Below, piece after piece: positions 1-4,787 of a stretch of 7,770 bases of DNA; position 1 is the first letter of the stretch; each line of letters starts with the position of its first letter. The stretch is from the NCBI GenBank assembly GCA_021155145.1, contig JAJNPX010000424.1, forward strand, positions 1-7,770, in the 5' to 3' direction. Source of the DNA: Acidisarcina sp. (GTDB taxonomy: Bacteria; Acidobacteriota; Blastocatellia; Pyrinomonadales; Pyrinomonadaceae). The position numbers and the translations under genes were made by a program. The notes beneath the pieces were generated by a model that was not told where the DNA came from, made no database searches, and saw nothing but the letters and a program-made list of their open reading frames with translations.

Positions 1-722
1 CCGACATACCAACAAACGGCCGTCGTCGCGACTACGATGTCTTTGCCGGGATTGAGAAAGCCTGTGGTTTTGTAAAGGAAGATCGACTTCGCGGCGTAGG
101 AGGCGAGGGCGATGATATAGATCGGGAAAAGAATGTCCTCAACCACGGCGGGCAACAGGAGAAAGTCGTTAGCGATGAACCAATTGAAGTTTCGCGGCAG
201 CGACGTCATCCAGAACGAAAGCGGATAAACGGTCGCTAAGTACACCGCTGCCGTGTCGATCCACCACGTCCAAGTTTCCGTCTCCCCGAGCTTTCGCCGA
301 TACAATCCGACCCATCCGTACTGCTGCCGGACAAAATGGAACACCGCCACGATGGCGAGCGCCCGCCAGAACATCAGGTCGCCCTCGCTATACAACGCAA
401 CACCGACCGCGTATCCCGCGACGGGCACGAGCAGATACAACCAGAACCGCCGCTTGAATTCCTCAGTGTCAAAATAAACCCGAAAGCTCGTCGACCAAAC
501 GTGAGCCACGTCAATAAGCAGCACCGCCGTCACCCACGTCCAGTCAGGCGAGTCTTCGTTGAGAATGCCGAGTTGATATCCAACCGCAAGAAGGAGCAGC
601 GACACGACCGCACTCCCGAGAAACACCGAGAGATCGGTGTTGCGGGAGAACAGCCAGATACTTTCACCGCCGAGACGCCGAGGCGCGGAGGAAATCGGGA
701 TCGATGTTTCAGTCGCCGCCAT
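1..722 (-). CDS. Polytopic membrane protein of unknown function, N-terminal 240 residues (3' end outside window)
   Basis: Reading the minus strand from ATG at 722 gives 240 uninterrupted residues to the window edge. About six or seven hydrophobic helices are visible (roughly residues 31-49, 62-79, 94-112, 117-135, 155-172, 185-207, and one starting near 227), so it is an integral membrane protein. Conserved-looking polar residues sit in or near helices: DVAHVWSTSFR (71-81) and HFVRQQYGWVGLYRRK (129-144), with His and Arg/Gln that could bind a cofactor or lipid. I do not recognise the family. It starts 9 nt after the stop of the FAD oxidoreductase gene, so it is probably co-transcribed. Residues 1 to about 20 (including SSAPRRLGGE) are encoded by an inverted-repeat element, so the ancestral start probably lay nearer residue 22 and the present ATG is repeat-derived. 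Only a weak AGAAG lies before the start. The frame and hydrophobicity make a real gene likely; function is unknown. Confidence 0.8.
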   Translation of the reverse strand, partial: MAATETSIPISSAPRRLGGESIWLFSRNTDLSVFLGSAVVSLLLLAVGYQLGILNEDSPDWTWVTAVLLIDVAHVWSTSFRVYFDTEEFKRRFWLYLLVPVAGYAVGVALYSEGDLMFWRALAIVAVFHFVRQQYGWVGLYRRKLGETETWTWWIDTAAVYLATVYPLSFWMTSLPRNFNWFIANDFLLLPAVVEDILFPIYIIALASYAAKSIFLYKTTGFLNPGKDIVVATTAVCWYV

Positions 723-755
723 CTTCTGTACTCAGCGTCTCTGCGTCTCTGCGGT
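666..755. repeat. REP/MITE-like imperfect inverted repeat spanning two gene ends
   Basis: The arm 666-690 (plus strand, ACCGCCGAGACGCCGAGG then CGCGGAG) matches the reverse complement of 731-755 (ACCGCAGAGACGCAGAGA then CGCTGAG) at 21 of 25 positions, with a 40-nt centre. The ACCGCAGAGACGCAGAG type of repeat is a familiar dispersed element in many environmental bacterial genomes. Here it covers the junction of two genes: its right arm encodes the TAETQRR tail and TGA stop of the FAD protein, and its centre and left arm encode the ATG and the first ~20 residues of the next membrane protein. Transcribed, it would form a strong hairpin. Confidence 0.8.
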
Positions 756-2345
756 TAGTATCGCTCCCGCCGCTCGAAGACCGTGATAGAAAGCTTCCTC
801 GAACAACGCGATGCCGCTCAGATCTGTGTGGGCGAAGTGGATGTTGCGATACGGCTCAAGAGCCTTTCGGCGTTCGCTTCCCCAAATAAAGCCCGGCCGC
901 GGGCTGATCATCGCGTGTCCCCAACGCATTATATCTATCCGCTCGCAGAGGTCATAGATCTCTGGATGAGCGCGGGCGATGTCGGTCAGACAGACGTCAG
1001 CGAGGTCACGCCATTCGTAGTTGAACAGCTTCGTTCGGCCCTCGGGTTCGTGACACATCGGATAGTAATAGGTCCAAACCGTCGGGCCATAGTCGATGCC
1101 CGCCTGATGCGTCGCGTTCACGTAACCCAGCGAAGGGCTCTCATAAAGAACATTGTCCCACGCGAGCGGAAAATCGCGTGCGAACCGCGGCCTCGGCCGG
1201 TCTTTCAAAAATAGATTCGCGACGAACCAGGCGTTGTGTTGAAACTCGCTAGCCGCGAAAGGAGCATCCTCACGAAAGCCGCGAATAACATACGGTGCGG
1301 TAAAGACCGGCGACGCATAGATAACCTTCTCGCACCGAAATCCCCGGAGCTCGCCATTCGCGAGACATATAACATCGACGCCACTTTCGTTGGGCACGAC
1401 AGAAACGACCATGTGCGACCGTTTGATCTTATCCTTAACGCTTTCAGCGAGATGGTTCACAAACCGCCCATTGCCCTCGGGAAACGTGATGAACGGCTGC
1501 GACTCTTCGCCGCTCTTTCGCACACGTGAACAGAAATAAAAAAGTCCTGCCCATGCGGAAGTCTGATCAAGCTTCAATCCGTAATCGTCGCGGCAAGCGT
1601 AATCGCAGTACCAAACAAGCCGCTCCGATGTCATCCCATTCTGCCTGAGCCAATCGGCAAACGAGATCTTATCGAGTTCGATGACTTTCGCATCGTCAGA
1701 ACACGATGCGGAAGGAACAACAAATGCCCGTCGGCCACTTGCATCGCGCCAATCGACCCAAAAGTCGAGATGTTTCTGAAACTCGGCGTACTGCCGCTTG
1801 TCCTCATCGCTCTCTCCGACGTGAAGATAAAGCCCGTCGTACCAGCGGCCTTTATAGAAAACGCGTTCCTCCGGGTCACGGCAAAGGAACTGCTCTTTTA
1901 CGATCAGGTCGCCATCGGCGGTTTTCCCTTCTAACAACGACATCTCATCGAGCAGCGAGATCAGCTCAAAATTCTCACGAAAGGGAACCGGCAGGTAATG
2001 TGCACCCCACGGATAACCGACCGGTTGGCCTTCGCCGGAACGCGAGGTGCCGCCGGATTCCTTTTCAAGTTCAAGCACAACGAAGTCTTCAACCCCAAGC
2101 CTTTTCAGCTTCCAGCCCGCCGACAGGCCCGCGACCCCGCCGCCGATAATGGCGATTTCAACGTTTCTCCAATTATCTGCAGTAACCTCGAAGGAACGAT
2201 CCTCTCGCAAGATATGCCCGAGCTGAACGCTTTGGCCGACGATCTCGCCTTTGGGAAATCGGAGCACAGGAGTATCCCGACAGGCCGCGATTGCGAACGG
2301 AGCACCGAGAAAGGTAGTTAGAAGGTCTCGTCTTGAGAGTTTCAC
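732..2345 (-). CDS. Tat-exported, lipobox-bearing FAD/NAD(P)-dependent amine-oxidase-like protein
   Basis: A 537-residue protein. The N-terminus has a twin-arginine signal (SRRDLL, residues 4-9), a hydrophobic stretch, then a lipobox-like AIAAC with Cys22, so it is probably exported folded by Tat and lipid-anchored. A Rossmann dinucleotide-binding motif follows (IIGGGVAGLSAG, 66-77) with an acidic strand end at LELE (91-94) and SGGTSRSG (97-104), as in the FAD-binding flavin amine oxidase/NAD(P)-binding Rossmann superfamily. The C-terminal FEEAFYHGLRAAGAIL (515-530) is the usual end of that fold. The substrate is unknown; placement after AdoMetDC and aminopropyltransferase genes suggests an amine, but carotenoid- or lipid-desaturase-like roles are possible. 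The start is GTG at 2345, immediately preceded by an in-frame TAA, with no Shine-Dalgarno sequence because a repeat element lies directly upstream. The last seven residues and the stop come from another inverted repeat (666-755). Confidence 0.9.
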   Translation of the reverse strand: MKLSRRDLLTTFLGAPFAIAACRDTPVLRFPKGEIVGQSVQLGHILREDRSFEVTADNWRNVEIAIIGGGVAGLSAGWKLKRLGVEDFVVLELEKESGGTSRSGEGQPVGYPWGAHYLPVPFRENFELISLLDEMSLLEGKTADGDLIVKEQFLCRDPEERVFYKGRWYDGLYLHVGESDEDKRQYAEFQKHLDFWVDWRDASGRRAFVVPSASCSDDAKVIELDKISFADWLRQNGMTSERLVWYCDYACRDDYGLKLDQTSAWAGLFYFCSRVRKSGEESQPFITFPEGNGRFVNHLAESVKDKIKRSHMVVSVVPNESGVDVICLANGELRGFRCEKVIYASPVFTAPYVIRGFREDAPFAASEFQHNAWFVANLFLKDRPRPRFARDFPLAWDNVLYESPSLGYVNATHQAGIDYGPTVWTYYYPMCHEPEGRTKLFNYEWRDLADVCLTDIARAHPEIYDLCERIDIMRWGHAMISPRPGFIWGSERRKALEPYRNIHFAHTDLSGIALFEEAFYHGLRAAGAILTAETQRR

Positions 2346-2353
2346 TTACGAAA

Positions 2354-2385
2354 AAACTGAAAACTGAAAAGTTAAAACTGAGAAT
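2354..2385 (+). repeat. Left terminal inverted repeat of the four-helix-bundle element
   Basis: An A-rich arm beginning AAACTGAAAACTGAAAAG. It pairs with 2738-2769 at 28 of 32 positions and ends directly at the stop codon of the four-helix-bundle gene. Confidence 0.75.
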
Positions 2386-2736
2386 CTATTCTCTGCTGCG
2401 AGCTGTGCGTAGAGATGCGATCAAAAGTCCCTGAATCTCGCCGCAGTCGAACAATAGTGATTCGGCTTGATTCTCCAAAATATAGTTAGAGTCACGAATG
2501 AGGCGAAGAAGCAAATGAGATTTGAACGCTTCTTTGTTGGCGACAGAATATTTCTGGATAAAATCTGGTCGGTTTTCTCCTTGCTTTCCTTCCTCGATCA
2601 GCAGCGCGATGTTTGTTCCTGAATCGAGGATCTTTCGCGAAAGAACATATTCATGCTTCTCGTTATGAAGATACTCACTGAGCTTTACAACCCGAAGTGC
2701 AAAGCTGTATGCCTTTTCCTGAAGAATGTCACCCAT
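2386..2736 (-). CDS. Four-helix-bundle protein, 23S rRNA intervening-sequence (S23/IVP) family
   Basis: 116 residues, close to the usual ~115-125 of this family (TIGR02436/PF05635). Family hallmarks visible are AYSFALRVVKLSEYL (9-23), the central SRKILDSGTNIALLIEEG (33-50), FIQKYSVANKEAFKS (59-73) and LLLRLIRDSNYI (75-86): four amphipathic helices with the conserved SG-T-I---IEE signature. Known relatives form pentameric helical bundles; their biological role is unresolved, though they recur in 23S rRNA intervening sequences. Here the gene is not in an rRNA but inside a pair of inverted repeats in the middle of the cluster. It starts at ATG 2736 with no Shine-Dalgarno sequence, only repeat sequence upstream. 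It is intact and in the same orientation as its neighbours, so it is probably carried on the same transcript, but its cargo-like setting argues against a role in the pathway. Confidence 0.92.
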   Translation of the reverse strand: MGDILQEKAYSFALRVVKLSEYLHNEKHEYVLSRKILDSGTNIALLIEEGKQGENRPDFIQKYSVANKEAFKSHLLLRLIRDSNYILENQAESLLFDCGEIQGLLIASLRTARSRE

Positions 2737-2737
2737 A

Positions 2738-2769
2738 ATTTTCAGTTTTTAGTTTTCACTTTTCAGTTT
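2738..2769 (-). repeat. Right terminal inverted repeat of the four-helix-bundle element
   Basis: Read on the minus strand it begins AAACTGAAAAGTGAAAAC and matches the left arm at 28 of 32 positions. It lies one base upstream of the ATG of the four-helix-bundle gene and 12 nt past the stop of the spermidine-synthase-like gene. Confidence 0.75.
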
Positions 2770-2781
2770 GTTCGGATGTAC

Positions 2782-4302
2782 TTATTCGAACCTCCGCCAT
2801 TCGATCTCGTAATAGCGAACAAGCGCTTGATTATCCAGCCGGTTTATTTCGATCTCTTCGTCCGGAGGCATCATATCGGTCGGGAATTCGAACATGGACG
2901 CAAATGAGCTGTCGTTCAAGAACTTGAGGTCCGGGCCGGCGGGCGGATGTTTGGGGATCTCGAACGGCTGTTGTTTGGCAAGTGCATAGCCCCAAACGCC
3001 GAAGCTAGGCACGGTCGTCTGATACGGCCGCACGCTGAATCCCGACGCCTCAAGCGTTCTTATGATCGACCAATACGACCGCCGGGCGATCAGGGGCGAA
3101 GTGCATTGGATCACGACGGAGGCATTTGGGCTCAGCTTTTTCTTTAGCAGGGCATAAAATCGCGTCGAATATAGTTTGCCGAGCGCGAAGTTGTTAGGGT
3201 CGGGGAAATCGACAATGGCGATATCGAAAGGCCCCGCATCGGTCGCGTCGAGCCAGACAAATGCGTCACCGTTTGTCACCGAGACCCTTGGGTCCTCGAA
3301 CGAGTGGTGGTTCAATTCGCCCAGAGCGGGAAAGGCCTTTGAAAGTCCCGTCATCATCGGGTCAAGATCGACGAGTTGGACAGCCTCGACCGACTTGTAT
3401 TTGAGTATCTCCCTTAACGCAAGGCCATCACCGCCGCCGAGCACGAGCACGCGCTTTGGCTCGCCTTCAAATGCAGCGAACGCAGGATGTACGAGAGCCT
3501 CGTGGTAGCGGTACTCATCGAAAGAATTGAATTGCAGGTTGCCGTTCAGAAACAGCGCATGGCCGGTCTTTCCTTTTGTGACGACGATCCGCTGATACGG
3601 TGAGCTTTTTGCATAGACGATGTTGTCCATAAAAAGCCCGTCCTCGGCCAGCGTTGTAAGGCTATCCGCCTTTATAAAAGCGATGGCAAGGATGACGATC
3701 ACAATGAAGCCCTTCACTCTGAGTATGGTCAGGGTGCGCGTCTTGATCAGCGGATCCAGCAGCCAGGTCGCCCAAATGCCGACCGCGGCATTCATCATCC
3801 CGAACAAAAGCGAAGTTCGATTAAGCCCGAGCTTCGGTACAAGGAATATCGGGAACAGGAGCGATGCAACGAGAGCCCCGACGTAATCGAGGGCGAGCAC
3901 GCGCGAGACCAATTCCTTGAAGTCGAGCTCGTCCTTCAGTATCCGCATAAGCAGCGGTATCTCGAGGCCCACAAGCGTGCCGATCAGGAAGACCATCGAA
4001 TAGAGGATCAGTCCAAAATACGATACGTAGGCAAAAGTAAGGAAGAGAAGCGGTGCCGAAAAGCCGCCCAGGACCGCCACGCCTAACTCGATATCGATGA
4101 ATTTTTCTGCAACGTTCTTATCGATAAAGCGGGAAAGGTATGAACCGAGCCCCATCGCCGATAGGTAGATGCCGATGATCAATGAGAACTGTGTGACGGA
4201 GTCGCCGAGGACGTAACTCGAAACGGTCGCTGCGAGGAGTTCGTAGATCAGGCCGCATGTGGCGATGATCACGACGTTCAGAAAAAGGAGCGGAGTCTTC
4301 AT
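2782..4302 (-). CDS. speE: Membrane-fused polyamine aminopropyltransferase (seven-TM spermidine-synthase-like)
   Basis: 506 residues, against about 280-300 for soluble SpeE. Residues 1 to ~212 hold about seven TM helices (near 4-24, 38-58, 73-92, 95-118, 138-160, 163-183, 196-212). A spermidine-synthase domain follows at ~225-440, then a ~65-residue tail rich in acidic residues. Key motifs are present: NGNLQF (253-258; Gln of the substrate site), DEYRYHEALVHPA (262-274), the nucleotide-binding LVLGGGDGLA (286-295), VDLDP (311-315), NGDAF (344-348) and VDFPDP (364-369). In the last of these, Asp365 and Asp368 correspond to the catalytic/substrate Asp pair of SpeE (D-x-x-D-P). The enzyme should transfer aminopropyl from decarboxylated AdoMet, supplied by the SpeD of this cluster, to an amine at the membrane; the real acceptor is unknown. 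ATG at 4302 is preceded by repeat sequence rather than a Shine-Dalgarno site. The membrane fusion could tie synthesis to transport or to a membrane-bound acceptor (inference). Confidence 0.93.
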   Translation of the reverse strand: MKTPLLFLNVVIIATCGLIYELLAATVSSYVLGDSVTQFSLIIGIYLSAMGLGSYLSRFIDKNVAEKFIDIELGVAVLGGFSAPLLFLTFAYVSYFGLILYSMVFLIGTLVGLEIPLLMRILKDELDFKELVSRVLALDYVGALVASLLFPIFLVPKLGLNRTSLLFGMMNAAVGIWATWLLDPLIKTRTLTILRVKGFIVIVILAIAFIKADSLTTLAEDGLFMDNIVYAKSSPYQRIVVTKGKTGHALFLNGNLQFNSFDEYRYHEALVHPAFAAFEGEPKRVLVLGGGDGLALREILKYKSVEAVQLVDLDPMMTGLSKAFPALGELNHHSFEDPRVSVTNGDAFVWLDATDAGPFDIAIVDFPDPNNFALGKLYSTRFYALLKKKLSPNASVVIQCTSPLIARRSYWSIIRTLEASGFSVRPYQTTVPSFGVWGYALAKQQPFEIPKHPPAGPDLKFLNDSSFASMFEFPTDMMPPDEEIEINRLDNQALVRYYEIEWRRFE

Positions 4303-4307
4303 TTAAG

Positions 4308-4374
4308 GGATGAGGGATGAGAGATGCGAGATGAAAAAAGACTACATTCATCCTTCATCCCTCCGCCCTCATCC
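4308..4374. repeat. Inverted repeat of GGATGAG-type units in the DUF350-speE junction
   Basis: The arm 4308-4334 (starting GGATGAGGGATGAGAG) matches the reverse complement of 4348-4374 (GGATGAGGGCGGAGGG and onward) at 21 of 27 positions, with a 13-nt A-rich loop. The arms are themselves near-tandem seven-base GGGATGA units. It fills nearly all of the 81-bp gap between the DUF350 stop and the speE start, unlike the tight spacing upstream. It could fold as an mRNA hairpin just before the speE start; no T-run follows it, so it does not look like a classical terminator. Confidence 0.7.
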
Positions 4375-4383
4375 ATCGGAGGC

Positions 4384-4623
4384 CTAACCTTGTATCGCTG
4401 CAGAAATTATAAGTGCAAGCCCGATCATGATCGACCCTATCACAATGCCGAGCGCCGTGTTCTGGTCCTCTTCGATCTCTTTGTGTATATGGAACACACG
4501 GCTCAGGATGCCGTATGCGATCGCAAAAATAACGAGGCCGATCAAGACAAAGATCAGCGTAGTGACCAAAACCTCAAGCAGTTGGTCAAGCTTTACGACC
4601 ATTCCCAACGTCTGAATCAACAT
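4384..4623 (-). CDS. DUF350 small membrane protein, single-unit form
   Basis: 79 residues with two TM helices (near 20-42 and 58-77) separated by HIHKEIEEDQNTALGIVIGS (45-64). The charged EEDxNxALGI followed by GxxxIGLALIIxAAI is the signature of DUF350 (PF03994; E. coli YjfL is a member). Most DUF350 proteins are about 130 residues with the unit duplicated; this one has a single copy, so it may work as an oligomer. No catalytic role is known; the family is membrane-embedded and often linked to PspA-type envelope-stress loci and polyamine-type genes. The ATG at 4623 directly abuts the TAA of the preceding 49-residue gene, and a GGAGG sits 7 nt upstream inside that gene's 3' end, so translational coupling is likely. 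Confidence 0.88.
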   Translation of the reverse strand: MLIQTLGMVVKLDQLLEVLVTTLIFVLIGLVIFAIAYGILSRVFHIHKEIEEDQNTALGIVIGSIMIGLALIISAAIQG

Positions 4624-4773
4624 TTATTTTCCTCCACGAAAACCGGTGTAAATGAAAGGCACGCCGAGCCGTGATCTGCTGCCGGAATTAGCCAGCTCCC
4701 AACCGAACCAGGCGGCGGACGTATAAAGCAGCAGCACGCCGCCCGCGAACACCAAATAGACGATCTTTAACAT
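4624..4773 (-). CDS. Small single-pass membrane protein, 49 residues
   Basis: Minus-strand ATG at 4773 to TAA at 4624-4626. One N-terminal TM helix (about residues 3-23, LKIVYLVFAGGVLLLYTSAA) is followed by a polar, basic tail: WFGWELANSGSRSR, then LGVPFIYTGFRGGK. A good Shine-Dalgarno (GAGG, 8 nt before the ATG) lies in the 14-nt gap after the DUF4178 stop, and its last codons carry the Shine-Dalgarno of the DUF350 gene, whose ATG follows the TAA with no gap. This tight packing is strong evidence that it is translated. I do not recognise a named family. It may be a small subunit of a DUF4178-DUF350 membrane complex (inference). Its length puts it below common gene-calling cut-offs. Confidence 0.8.
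   Translation of the reverse strand: MLKIVYLVFAGGVLLLYTSAAWFGWELANSGSRSRLGVPFIYTGFRGGK
4631..4635 (-). promoter_or_regulatory. Shine-Dalgarno for the DUF350 gene, inside the upstream small gene
   Basis: GGAGG on the minus strand, 7 nt before the ATG at 4623. It lies within the last codons (Arg-Gly-Gly) of the 49-residue gene, which favours coupled translation. Confidence 0.8.
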
Positions 4774-4781
4774 AATCGTAT

Positions 4782-4785
4782 CCTC
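4782..4785 (-). promoter_or_regulatory. Shine-Dalgarno for the 49-residue membrane protein
   Basis: GAGG (in TTGAGGATACGATT) 8 nt before the ATG at 4773, directly after the DUF4178 stop codon. It supports the small gene as real. Confidence 0.65.
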
Positions 4786-4787
4786 AA

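Larger units (their letters stand above)
2354..2769. mobile_element. IVS-like element: four-helix-bundle gene between 32-nt inverted repeats
   Basis: Arms 2354-2385 and 2738-2769 are inverted copies matching at 28 of 32 positions, both built on AAACTGAAAA-type units. The only gene in between fills the interior almost exactly: its stop codon starts at 2386 and its ATG ends at 2736. The encoded protein belongs to the family found in 23S rRNA intervening sequences of Leptospira and Coxiella, which also have complementary ends. The ~416-bp unit therefore looks like a mobile or once-mobile element inserted between the spermidine-synthase-like and FAD genes. No clear target-site duplication is seen and no transposase is present, so the mobility mechanism is unknown and dependence on factors elsewhere is inferred. 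Confidence 0.7.

Noticed and set aside
336..758. Plus-strand open frame of 140 codons
   Set aside because: Arg/Pro/His-rich, antisense to the well-formed membrane protein frame and to the repeat; a shadow of the minus-strand gene.
783..2321. Several plus-strand open frames opposite the FAD oxidoreductase gene
   Set aside because: Antisense shadows with biased low-quality composition and no family motifs; the minus-strand product has a signal peptide and a Rossmann motif.
2386..2736. Four-helix-bundle gene as evidence for a nearby 23S rRNA
   Set aside because: No rRNA sequence flanks it; both neighbours are clear protein-coding genes.
4118..4351. Minus-strand 77-codon frame starting in the repeat upstream of speE
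   Set aside because: Out of frame with speE, overlaps its TM region, Arg/Pro/His-rich; its start lies in repeat sequence.
4308..4374. Rho-independent terminator between DUF350 and speE
   Set aside because: The stem is imperfect and no T-run follows in the transcript direction; arms made of near-tandem units fit a dispersed repeat better.
4303..4380. CRISPR-like array
   Set aside because: Only short degenerate seven-base units in inverted arrangement; no regular repeat-spacer pattern and no cas genes.
4324..4674. Plus-strand 116-codon frame across the repeat and DUF350
   Set aside because: Antisense to DUF350 and the small gene; begins with repeat-derived FIPPPSSI-type residues often generated by this repeat.
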